From: Sphingobacterium phlebotomi
Lineage (GTDB): Bacteria > Bacteroidota > Bacteroidia > Sphingobacteriales > Sphingobacteriaceae
Assembly (NCBI RefSeq): GCF_008180195.1
Contig: NZ_VTAV01000001.1
Span: 372,001 to 436,000, forward strand
Length of the DNA: 64,000 bases
Reading direction: 5' to 3'
Shown: positions 16,646-25,144 of the stretch, piece by piece
Numbering within the stretch: the first letter of the stretch is position 1
Layout of the letters: each line of letters starts with the position of its first letter
Position numbers and translations under genes: made by a program
Notes under the pieces: generated by a model
What the model was told of the DNA's origin: nothing
Databases searched by the model: none
The model's input: only the letters and a program-made list of their open reading frames with translations

Positions 16646-19435
16646 ATGCGCTTAACGTTTTTCTTTCTTTCTCTTTATATAACAGGTGCCGTAGCGGTGC
16701 AGGGGCAGAACAGACTTTGGTATGATGAGCCTGCTCGCGAATGGGAAGAAGCCTTACCTATTGGGAACGGCAAAATGGGCGCCATGATTTTCGGTGGTGA
16801 TACGGTGGAAGAGGTGCAATTTAATGAAGAAACACTTTGGACAGGTGAGCCGCGGAATTATAATAAGAAAGGGGCGTACCGGTATCTGGATACCATCCGG
16901 CTCCTGTTAGAACAAGGAAAGCAAGGCGAAGCGGAAGAACTCGCGATGAACGAGTTTATGGGTATGAAGAGCGAGACCGAAGACAACGGCCCTTGGTTGG
17001 AACGTGTAGCTGCGGAGCGAAAGAAAAAGGATGGCGCATATACATACGATTTTGATGATGCCAGTTGGTCTAAAATTCCGGTGCCCTCGTACGAAGGCTG
17101 GGAAGAAGTGGGTTTGGAAGGAGTGGACGGAGCTGCTTGGTTTCGGACCACTTTCGAGCTCACGAGCGAAGACCTAAAAAGTGATTGGGAACTCGATCTA
17201 AACCGGGTTCGGCAGTATGATTATACCTATGTCAATGGTCACTTGGTCGGTCATGAACAGGGAGACGGGACAAAGCGTTTGTACACCGTTCCAAAAGAAA
17301 CCCTTCGGGAAGGAACAAATGTAATCGCTGTGCAGGTGATTAACCTAGCAGGAAAAGGCGGGATTTCCGGATACAAAGATACAAGCATCCCGATTGGCCT
17401 TAAGAATCCCGCAGGGAAGTTTATCTCCATTGTGGGCGAATGGAAGTACTGGATGCAAGATTCGGACGCGCCCAAAGTAGGGGCATTCCAAGCGTCCTAT
17501 CAGCCATTTGGAAGTTTGAAGTTCCGATTTCCAGCCGGAGATACCCAAGAATATGAGCGCAGTTTAGATTTAGAGACGGGTTTAGCCGAAGTACAATATA
17601 AAAGGGCAGGCGTACAGTTTACGCGGACTTATTTCGCCAGTTATCCCGATAATATGATCGGTATCCGCCTAACGGCCGATAAACCCGGGCAGATTTCTTT
17701 TGGTTTGGCGATGGAAACAAAACATGAAAAACATCGTATCTGGAAGGTGGATGAACAAACACTGGCCATGACCATTCATGTCAAAGGAGGTGCGTTGGAA
17801 GGGACATCGTTTCTAACCGTCAAGTTGGACGGTGGGACGATTGAAGAAAAAGACGGCCAAATGCACGTACAAGGGGCCAACACGGCCGATGTATATCTGA
17901 CGGGTGCGACCAATTACCGAGACTATAAAACACTTGCTCCGGAGTATATCGCCCCGGCTCAAGCACATCATCACCAGATAAAGCAAAAGACCTTTTCAAA
18001 GTTGCTCGAAGCCCATCAGCAAGATTATAGTAAGTTGTTTAGCCGGTTCAGCATAGACTTAGGTGGAGAGGCGCAATGCAGTGTCCCGACCGATGAAAGG
18101 CTGAGGCGTTTTGAATCGGCAGCAGATCCTGACTTGATAGCCCTGTATATACAATTTGGACGATATCTACAGATTGCAAGCGCACGCGAGGGCACGCATC
18201 CGGCGAATCTCCAAGGCATATGGAACCCTTGGTTAGAACCATCTTGGGGAAGTAAATACACGACCAATATCAATCTCGAGATGAATTACTGGGCGACCGA
18301 AATGCTCAACTTACCGGAGTTGCACCATTCGCTGTTTCAGATGATTCGAGAGTTGAGTGAGGCCGGGACCGAAACAGCGCGTGAATATTACGATGCTCGC
18401 GGCTGGGTGTTGCACCACAATACGGATGTTTGGCGTGGAACAGCTCCAATCAATAATTCCAATCACGGGATATGGCCGACGGGCGGCGCTTGGTTGGTCA
18501 CCCATCTTTGGGAGCATTACCTGTTTAATCAAGACCCTAACATTATTGCGGAGTATTATGATGTCATCAAGGGCGCGACGCTTTTCTTTAAAGATGTCTT
18601 GGTAAAGGATGAGCAAACAGGCTGGTTGGTCAGTACGCCTTCTAACTCCCCGGAATATGGTGGATTGGTGAAAGGGCCAACCATGGATCATCAAATTATA
18701 CGAGCGCTGTTTGGCGTCTTTTCGGAATCAGCGAAGCTGCTCGGAAAAGATACGGCACTACGCGACTCGATACAAACGATGTTACCGCAGATTGCACCGA
18801 ATCAAATCGGTCAATATGGGCAGCTGCAAGAATGGATGGAAGATATCGATGATCCCGAGAATAAGCATCGACATGTGTCACATTTGTGGGGCTTACATCC
18901 AGGGAACGAAATTAACACGGACGATGCCCCAGAGTTAGTAGAAGCCGCCAAGCAGTCCTTGTTGATGCGCGGTGATGATGGTACAGGATGGAGTTTAGCC
19001 TGGAAAATAAATTTCTGGGCCCGGTTGAAGGATGCACAACATACGTATACCATGATTAAAATGTTGTTGCGTCCGGCAGGTAAAGCCGGAGGGTCCTACC
19101 CGAACCTGTTCGATGCGCATCCGCCGTTTCAGATCGATGGGAATTTCGGAGGCGCAGCCGGGATAGGAGAAATGTTGTTGCAAAGCCATACCAGTTTTGT
19201 TGATATTCTGCCTGCACTACCCGAAGAGCTTTCTAAAGGGAAGGTTCGCGGTTTTAAAGCACGCGGTAACTTTGAGATTGATCTGACTTGGGAAAATCAT
19301 CAGTTAACCAAAGTTTCCGTACTATCGCGCGCAGGTAAACCTCTTAAACTTAGATACAACGGACAAGTTGTGGAGATTCCTACCAAAAAGAATAAAACGT
19401 ACACTTTCGATACAGCACTTAACCTCTTAAAATAA
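16646..19435 (+). CDS. GH95 alpha-L-fucosidase or alpha-L-galactosidase with an inserted jelly-roll domain
   Basis: A 929-residue protein. I choose the ATG at 16646 (MRLTFFFLSLYITGAVAVQG, a signal peptide) over an upstream ATG inside GH28. GH95 landmarks are LWYDEPAREWEEALPIGNGK at the start, THPANLQGIWN, TTNINLEMNYWATEMLNLPE, STPSNSPEYG (candidate acid Glu670) and DGNFGGAAGIGEMLLQSH (candidate Asp831). Residues about 115-270 are an extra beta-sandwich (GAAWFRTTFEL, YVNGHLVG, EGTNVIAVQVINLAGKGG) like the domain in GH2 and sialate O-acetylesterases, splitting the N-terminal GH95 domain and explaining the length. In pectin loci GH95 enzymes remove L-galactose from RG-II or L-fucose; which applies cannot be read off. 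Confidence 0.92.
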   Translation: MRLTFFFLSLYITGAVAVQGQNRLWYDEPAREWEEALPIGNGKMGAMIFGGDTVEEVQFNEETLWTGEPRNYNKKGAYRYLDTIRLLLEQGKQGEAEELAMNEFMGMKSETEDNGPWLERVAAERKKKDGAYTYDFDDASWSKIPVPSYEGWEEVGLEGVDGAAWFRTTFELTSEDLKSDWELDLNRVRQYDYTYVNGHLVGHEQGDGTKRLYTVPKETLREGTNVIAVQVINLAGKGGISGYKDTSIPIGLKNPAGKFISIVGEWKYWMQDSDAPKVGAFQASYQPFGSLKFRFPAGDTQEYERSLDLETGLAEVQYKRAGVQFTRTYFASYPDNMIGIRLTADKPGQISFGLAMETKHEKHRIWKVDEQTLAMTIHVKGGALEGTSFLTVKLDGGTIEEKDGQMHVQGANTADVYLTGATNYRDYKTLAPEYIAPAQAHHHQIKQKTFSKLLEAHQQDYSKLFSRFSIDLGGEAQCSVPTDERLRRFESAADPDLIALYIQFGRYLQIASAREGTHPANLQGIWNPWLEPSWGSKYTTNINLEMNYWATEMLNLPELHHSLFQMIRELSEAGTETAREYYDARGWVLHHNTDVWRGTAPINNSNHGIWPTGGAWLVTHLWEHYLFNQDPNIIAEYYDVIKGATLFFKDVLVKDEQTGWLVSTPSNSPEYGGLVKGPTMDHQIIRALFGVFSESAKLLGKDTALRDSIQTMLPQIAPNQIGQYGQLQEWMEDIDDPENKHRHVSHLWGLHPGNEINTDDAPELVEAAKQSLLMRGDDGTGWSLAWKINFWARLKDAQHTYTMIKMLLRPAGKAGGSYPNLFDAHPPFQIDGNFGGAAGIGEMLLQSHTSFVDILPALPEELSKGKVRGFKARGNFEIDLTWENHQLTKVSVLSRAGKPLKLRYNGQVVEIPTKKNKTYTFDTALNLLK

Positions 19436-19439
19436 AATA

Positions 19440-22400
19440 ATGCGTAAAATCGTTTCCGGTATTTCTTTTTTCCTTATTTTTTTTACTACTGTTTTTGCAC
19501 AAGAACCACGTCAGACGTTAGCTCTCGATGAAGGCTGGCAAACGATCATGGATGAGCGTGACTCTTCCCGTTACCAAGGTTTTGAGCAAGCATCTTTTGT
19601 AGAAGCAGGAGATTGGAAATCGGTAGATGTTCCACATAACTGGGATCAATACGGCGGATATCGGCGCTTACTTCGCGGAAACCAATTCGGACACGCGTGG
19701 TATCGTAAAGAATTTACTGTTGAGCAGAAACCAGAGGGAAAACGTTTTTATGTTTTTTTTGAAGGTGTAGGATCGTATGCTACGGTGTGGCTGAATGGAC
19801 AGCAAGTAGGGTACCATGCTGGAGGCCGCACAACTTTTACGTTGGATGTAACGGATGCGATTTATGCGGATGGACGCCCCAATCTATTGGCCGTACGTGC
19901 CGATCACCCTACATTGATTCGGGATTTACCGTGGGTAGATGGTGGAGGCTCGGCCGAACGAGGGTTTTCCGAAGGCTCGCAGCCGATGGGAATTTTTCGA
20001 CCAGTCAGCCTCATCGTCAAAAATGAGGTGAACATTGCCCCTTTCGGTGTACATTATTGGAATGATGAAACGGCGGATGAAACCGGCGCGGACATCCAGC
20101 AGACGGTAGAGATACAAAACGCCTCAGCTAAAGCTCGCCGACTAACGATCGTGACACATATACGCGATGCAAACGGTAAAAAAGTGCAGAGCAGCAAAGA
20201 CATGCAGCAGATAGATCCACAGACTACCAACACCTTTAAATTGTCGGCTCTGCATGTTGCCAAGCCAATTTTATGGAGCACTGAGCATCCGTATTTGTAT
20301 ACTATCGAGACCATTGTTCAAGAAGGAAGACGGGTTCTCGACCGGGTGGAAACGCGTTATGGGATACGCTCGATACGATGGCCGAAAGGCTTGAAACCCA
20401 TAGGGACCAATCAGCTACTTGTAAACGGGAAGCCGGTGTTTATCCACGGGATTGCGGAATATGAGCATAAATTGGGCGGTTCGCACGCCTTTACCGCTGA
20501 AGAAATCGCTGCGCGTGTCCGCGATATGAAAGCGCTGGGCTTTAATTCTTTCCGGGATGCACACCAACCGCATAACCTCCGTTATCAGCAGTTTTGGGAT
20601 CAAAATGGCATCTTGCTTTGGACGCAGATGGCGGCTCATATCTGGTTCGACAACGAAGCGTTTCGGACGAATTTCAAAAACCTCTTGCGCGATTGGGTAA
20701 AAGAACGGAGAAATAGTCCCTCTGTTTTCCTTTGGGGTATCGAAAACGAAAGCACGTTACCGGAAGATTTTGCCAGAGAATGTATGGAGATCATCCGTTC
20801 ACTTGACCCTACAGCCTCTATTCAACGTTTGGTGACCACCTGTAATGGCGGAGACGGTACGGATTGGGATGTGCCGCAAAACTGGACAGGAACTTATGGA
20901 GGAGATCACCACACCTACGGAGAAGATTTAAAACGCCAACTCTTGATAGGAGAATATGGTGCATGGCGTACCTTGGAGTTGCACACCGAGCCTCCCTATC
21001 TCCCAAATCATCCGGTCTATAGTGAAGCACGTTTCACCGAGATTCTCGAGACGAAATTACGCTTAGCCGACTCTGTAAAAGATGAAGCGATCGGACATTA
21101 CCAGTGGCTGTGGAACTCCCACGATAATCCGGGGCGAATTCAAGGAGGCGAGGGTCTTCGTGATCTGGATAAAATTGGTCCGGTTAATTATAAAGGGTTG
21201 CTGACGCCTTGGGGTGAACCTACGGATGCCTATTATATGTACCGGGCGCATTATAGCGATAAAAAGAACGATCCCATGGTACACATCGCATCCCATACTT
21301 GGCCTAACCGCTGGTTGGAACCGGGGGTGAAAGATGCGATTCGTATCTTCTCCAACTGTGAAGAAGTGGAGCTCTTCAATGATCTGGAAAATGTTTCCTT
21401 AGGCGTGCAAAAGTACCCGGGATTCGGCAGGCCATTTGAGTTTAATGGCGTCGATGTTCAATATAATGTACTTTACGCAGAAGGAAGGAACGGTGGCAAG
21501 ACAGTGGTTCGGGATACCATTATCCTGTTCAACATGCCGCAGAGCCCGAATTTTGAAAAGATGCGTGACGTATCATCGACTTTATTGAAAGGAGATGCGG
21601 ATGCCCATTACCTGTATCGCGTGAACAGTGGCGGGCCGGCCTATACCGATGTATTTGATCAGGATTGGCTTGCAGATCAGCTCTACACAATGGAAGCAGG
21701 CTGGGGATCGATATCCTGGGCGGATAACTTTGATGATATCTCCTCGACTTTCGCTAGCCAAAGACGCATCTTCGACCCCATTAAAGGGGTAGCTGATTGG
21801 TCTTTGTTCCAAACGTTTCGGTATGGTCTGGATCAACTGGCTTATCGTTTTGACGTACCCGACGGAACGTATCATGTGGAACTTTATTTTGCGGAACCTT
21901 GGGTTGGTGGGGCCGGACTGAAAGACGGTACCGCGATGCGTCTTTTTGATGTAGCGATCAATGGTATTGTACAAGAAAAGGATCTCGATATATGGAAAGA
22001 AGTAGGACACGACAGTGCGTTAAAACGTGTCTATGAAGTAAAGGTACAAGGTGGACAATTGAAGGTTCATTTTCCGCATGTCGCAGCTGGACAGGCCGTT
22101 ATTCAGGCGATTGCGATCGCTTCTTCGGGTGAAGCACAGTCCGAAAACGAGAAGAAATTCACCCACTTTAATGTAGAGGTTGAAGCTGGGACAAGTCCGG
22201 AAATAGAACGTTGGATGGATATCGGGCAGACCTACGACACGGTGCAGCAGCTGTCTTTTCACAAATTGCCGGGCTACCTTTATGGAGCAGACTATTTCGC
22301 AAGAAGCGGGAGTAGAGAAGATTTGTCCCTAGCTTTCCGTCACTCTACGAATTTCTATCTTCTAACAAATGAAGAGCCAGCAGGTTACGAATTTATGGGA

Positions 22401-22937
22401 GACTCTGTCATGAATAATAAAGGAACCCATTACCAGATATACCGTAAAGTATTAGATGCAGGTGAGATTGTACAGGTGCCCAAAGAGACCGTGGCGGACT
22501 TGGTGGTGTTCCAGCAACAGAGCGGCTTGCAGCCCGCGTTCGATTTGAAGGAATCGGTTAGTTACAAGGCAAATGAAGCGTCAAACTACGAGAATATGCG
22601 AAAAATAAACTTCCAAAAAAACGATCGCTTGCAGTATACCGACAATGATGGCTGGATGGAGTTTGAAATAAAAGTAGGCGTCGCAGATGTATACGCTTTG
22701 ATGTTAAAATACCATAACGCGTCCCAGGAAACACGAGAAGCGACTATTGAACTGCTTACGATGGACGATGTCGTATTGAAACCGGCACAAAAAGTACGCT
22801 TAGAACCTACACGAGAAGGTAAATGGAATTATATCGATACCGATACGGGAACAATGATTAATGCCGGAACATATCGTGTTCGGGTAACGTCAATTGACGC
22901 GAAGGGTATTTATATTGATACGGTTGACATAAAGTAG
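19440..22937 (+). CDS. GH2 glycoside hydrolase with malectin domain and C-terminal beta-sandwich
   Basis: An 1165-residue secreted enzyme (signal about 1-20). The N-terminal GH2 sugar-binding sandwich (KSVDVPHNWDQYGGY, AWYRKEFTV, VWLNGQQVGYHAGG) is followed by an immunoglobulin-like domain and a TIM barrel with candidate acid/base Glu437 (IENES) and nucleophile Glu505 (IGEYGAW). After a DUF4982-like segment there is a malectin domain at about 745-895 (LYTMEAGWGS, YHVELYFAEPW) and a carbohydrate-binding-like sandwich at about 1050-1165. GH2 covers beta-galactosidases, beta-glucuronidases and others, so the sugar is uncertain. It starts 5 bp after GH95 and is the last gene of the glycosidase operon. 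Confidence 0.92.
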   Translation: MRKIVSGISFFLIFFTTVFAQEPRQTLALDEGWQTIMDERDSSRYQGFEQASFVEAGDWKSVDVPHNWDQYGGYRRLLRGNQFGHAWYRKEFTVEQKPEGKRFYVFFEGVGSYATVWLNGQQVGYHAGGRTTFTLDVTDAIYADGRPNLLAVRADHPTLIRDLPWVDGGGSAERGFSEGSQPMGIFRPVSLIVKNEVNIAPFGVHYWNDETADETGADIQQTVEIQNASAKARRLTIVTHIRDANGKKVQSSKDMQQIDPQTTNTFKLSALHVAKPILWSTEHPYLYTIETIVQEGRRVLDRVETRYGIRSIRWPKGLKPIGTNQLLVNGKPVFIHGIAEYEHKLGGSHAFTAEEIAARVRDMKALGFNSFRDAHQPHNLRYQQFWDQNGILLWTQMAAHIWFDNEAFRTNFKNLLRDWVKERRNSPSVFLWGIENESTLPEDFARECMEIIRSLDPTASIQRLVTTCNGGDGTDWDVPQNWTGTYGGDHHTYGEDLKRQLLIGEYGAWRTLELHTEPPYLPNHPVYSEARFTEILETKLRLADSVKDEAIGHYQWLWNSHDNPGRIQGGEGLRDLDKIGPVNYKGLLTPWGEPTDAYYMYRAHYSDKKNDPMVHIASHTWPNRWLEPGVKDAIRIFSNCEEVELFNDLENVSLGVQKYPGFGRPFEFNGVDVQYNVLYAEGRNGGKTVVRDTIILFNMPQSPNFEKMRDVSSTLLKGDADAHYLYRVNSGGPAYTDVFDQDWLADQLYTMEAGWGSISWADNFDDISSTFASQRRIFDPIKGVADWSLFQTFRYGLDQLAYRFDVPDGTYHVELYFAEPWVGGAGLKDGTAMRLFDVAINGIVQEKDLDIWKEVGHDSALKRVYEVKVQGGQLKVHFPHVAAGQAVIQAIAIASSGEAQSENEKKFTHFNVEVEAGTSPEIERWMDIGQTYDTVQQLSFHKLPGYLYGADYFARSGSREDLSLAFRHSTNFYLLTNEEPAGYEFMGDSVMNNKGTHYQIYRKVLDAGEIVQVPKETVADLVVFQQQSGLQPAFDLKESVSYKANEASNYENMRKINFQKNDRLQYTDNDGWMEFEIKVGVADVYALMLKYHNASQETREATIELLTMDDVVLKPAQKVRLEPTREGKWNYIDTDTGTMINAGTYRVRVTSIDAKGIYIDTVDIK

Positions 22938-22946
22938 TTTTTATTA

Positions 22947-22969
22947 TACTTTTTTACGGGGAAAAAGTA
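22947..22969. terminator. Possible bidirectional terminator between convergent genes
   Basis: Short AT-rich hairpin TACTTTTT (22947-22954) / AAAAAGTA (22962-22969) with a 7-base loop, in the 36-bp gap between the convergent GH2 and AraC genes. It has A/T runs on both sides of the loop but is thermodynamically modest. Confidence 0.4.
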
Positions 22970-22973
22970 CGAA

Positions 22974-23849
22974 TCAGTTCCTGTTAAGATACCTCTTCTT
23001 ATACTCTAATGGAGTCAATCCCATCACCTTTTTGAAATGGCGATAAAAGTTCGATACGTTGTTAAAACCACATTCGAAGCAGATTACCTCCGTTGGCATC
23101 TTGTTTTCCACCAATAGCCGGCAGGCATGGCTGATGCGGATTTCGACTAAGAAATCATAATATGTCTTCCGGGTCATCATTTTAAAATATCGGCAAAAAG
23201 ACGTGATACTGAGATTGGCGATATTGGCGACTTCCTCTAAAGTGATATCGTTTTTGTAGTGTGTATGGGTATAGTTGAAGATATTGTTCAAGCGAATGTT
23301 ATCAGCCTCGTTGGACTGATGGAATGTTGTTTGGGTTTTGACGATAGCTTCACATTCGTCGCTTTCTGCCAATGTTTTTATGATGTGTAATAGCGATATT
23401 ACCTTGCCTAGACCTGTTTCGTTCACACAATCGTGCATCAAGTCAGCAACCCTCCGTTTGGTTTCACCTTTAACGATTAACCCGCTTTTAGCCCGTTCAA
23501 ACAACTTAGGTATCAGATACGATTCTGGTAGTTGGAGTAATGTTTTACCTAAACAGTCGGGGAGAAATTGTAATACGATAGCTTCAATATTATAGTCGGG
23601 ATTGTTTTGGAAATACTCATCTTTACAACGCCAAGCGTGCGACAACTTTTCGCCTACTAAAATAATTTCGTCCGCCGCAAATTGACTGATATTATCCCCT
23701 ATAAAACGAATGCCCTCACCACGGATGGTGTAGTGTAGCTCCAGTTCAGCATGATAGTGCCATACATTCCCGAAATTGGGCATGATGTCATGACGAGCAG
23801 AAAATGAGCTTTCTAATTCTGCCGGAAGTTTCCGATATAAAGGTTTCAT
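22974..23849 (-). CDS. AraC-family transcriptional regulator, likely regulator of the pectin locus
   Basis: A 291-residue protein with an N-terminal cupin-like sensing domain (about 20-110, HYHAELELHYTIRGEGIRFI) and a C-terminal double helix-turn-helix of the AraC type (about 185-288: NDITLEEVANIANLSITSFC, ECGFNNVSNFYRHFKKVMGL). The cytoplasmic cupin type binds a small sugar ligand directly and normally activates transcription from direct-repeat sites. It is the only regulator gene in the window and lies in the middle of the pectin locus, divergent from the DUF3826-susCD operon. The eleven shared operator-promoter units have the direct-repeat geometry expected for such a protein. That it binds them is inference. 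Confidence 0.92.
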   Translation of the reverse strand: MKPLYRKLPAELESSFSARHDIMPNFGNVWHYHAELELHYTIRGEGIRFIGDNISQFAADEIILVGEKLSHAWRCKDEYFQNNPDYNIEAIVLQFLPDCLGKTLLQLPESYLIPKLFERAKSGLIVKGETKRRVADLMHDCVNETGLGKVISLLHIIKTLAESDECEAIVKTQTTFHQSNEADNIRLNNIFNYTHTHYKNDITLEEVANIANLSITSFCRYFKMMTRKTYYDFLVEIRISHACRLLVENKMPTEVICFECGFNNVSNFYRHFKKVMGLTPLEYKKRYLNRN

Positions 23850-24161
23850 ATTATTGACCCAATAATTTATAACGTTAACATATAAATTATGTACGATTAT
23901 CGTTTCACTTTTCGAATATAGTGTTTTTGTTTCTTTTTTTATGACAATATGCTATAATGAAAAGAGATTGTTACAAGCCGTTTCATTTTATATCCAGTTT
24001 GAGCATACTGACAATAACTATTTTTTTTGAATTGATTCACAGGAAAATACGGAAACCTAAATCAGTGTTATTTGCAACTTCAAGATGTTGTATCATGTGA
24101 AATTTGATGGCGACGACAAAATTGCTGTTGAAAGATCAAAGCTTACTGATAAAATAGACAT
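23850..24161. other. Divergent regulatory region between the AraC gene and the DUF3826-susCD operon
   Basis: AT-rich, without a supported gene. A good isolated operator-like box GACAATATGCTATAAT lies at 23943-23958, about 95 bp upstream of the AraC start codon, without a plus-strand -7 element at the expected distance. It could serve autoregulation of the AraC gene. A possible minus-strand -7 element, TATATTCG, lies at 23920-23913 (one mismatch). Confidence 0.45.
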
Positions 24162-24226
24162 GATAATATATTATAGTAATTGGATAAATTAACACATTAT
24201 TAACAGTGCAATATTATGTTATTTTG
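24162..24226 (+). promoter_or_regulatory. Pectin-regulon promoter P2 (DUF3826-susC-susD)
   Basis: Operator boxes GATAATATATTATAGT at 24162 and GATAAATTAACACATT at 24183 (21 bp apart) and -7 element TTATTTTG at 24219-24226, 36 bp after the start of the second box. The predicted start near 24233 leaves a leader of about 200 bases before the DUF3826 ATG at 24432, which is long for the locus. I see no clear gene in the leader. Confidence 0.7.
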
Positions 24227-24431
24227 ATCTTGCGAATAGTTGTACTTTCAGCATTTGCGAAATAAATTAATGTTAATCAATTGTTTTTTAGGTTTTTGTT
24301 GATGGGGGACGTGACAATTGAGGACATCTGTTCGATATCTTCTGTTGCTCAATGAAATTTTTCATTTATGTACGTTTTTAACAACTGATTTATCAATAAA
24401 ATGTTAAAAAATAATATAATCATTTGGATAT

Positions 24432-25109
24432 ATGAAAGTTAAGATGAAATGGTTTGCAGGGATACTATTTCTATTTTTCGTCGGAAAAGGATTCGCACAA
24501 ACGGAAGAAGAAAAATATCTTCAGGTCATTACAGAACGTTCGGATAAGATTGTAGCGACGTTAGGTATCACCGATTCGGCAAAATATGATCAGGTGCGCG
24601 ACGTATTGGTTACGCAATACGCTACTTTAAATACGCACCATGAGAATCGGGCGGCAGAGATTAAAAACCTCAAAGACAAATTTGGCGGGCAGAAAGAAGT
24701 GCTCGAAGAGAAGCGGACACAATACGAGGCTAGAGAAGATGCCAAGCTTCGGAAGATACATACGACTTTCGTGGAAGCGTTAGCTAATTATTTACAGCCT
24801 GAACAAATAGAGAAAGTCAAAGACGGGATGACTTATGGCGTACTACCGTTGACATACGGCGCCTACCAGGACATGATACCAACGCTCACGGACGAACAGA
24901 AAGCTAAAATTCTTGCCTATCTCACGGAGGCACGTGAACTAGCCATGGATGCCCCAGGATCGAGAGAAAAACACGGTGTCTTTGGGAAATATAAAGGACG
25001 TATCAATAACTATCTTTCTGCGGAAGGGTACAACCTAAAAGAAGAAGGCGATAGATGGGAAGAGCGCCGGGCGCAAAAGAAAACAAGCGCTAATACAGTA
25101 TCAAATTAA
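24432..25109 (+). CDS. Secreted DUF3826 family protein
   Basis: A 225-residue protein with a signal peptide (about 1-22, WFAGILFLFFVGKGFAQ), almost entirely helical and highly charged. The repeat-like core KDGMTYGVLPLTYGAYQDMI, the segment EARELAMDAPGSREKHGVFG and the motif GYNLKEEGDRWEERR mark it as the DUF3826 type, which I know from Bacteroidota pectin loci and which has no established biochemical role. A two-copy version lies at 30607-31782. It is the first gene of an operon with susC (35 bp downstream) and susD, so a periplasmic or surface role in handling pectin oligomers is plausible. Confidence 0.8.
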   Translation: MKVKMKWFAGILFLFFVGKGFAQTEEEKYLQVITERSDKIVATLGITDSAKYDQVRDVLVTQYATLNTHHENRAAEIKNLKDKFGGQKEVLEEKRTQYEAREDAKLRKIHTTFVEALANYLQPEQIEKVKDGMTYGVLPLTYGAYQDMIPTLTDEQKAKILAYLTEARELAMDAPGSREKHGVFGKYKGRINNYLSAEGYNLKEEGDRWEERRAQKKTSANTVSN

Positions 25110-25144
25110 GAGAGAAATAACACGTAGACAGAATCAGATAAACC

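Noticed and set aside
24148..24163. Additional GATAAAATAGACATGA sequence just upstream of P2
   Set aside because: It resembles a box in its first half but is 14 bp from the next box, out of the 21-bp register, and is probably chance in AT-rich DNA.
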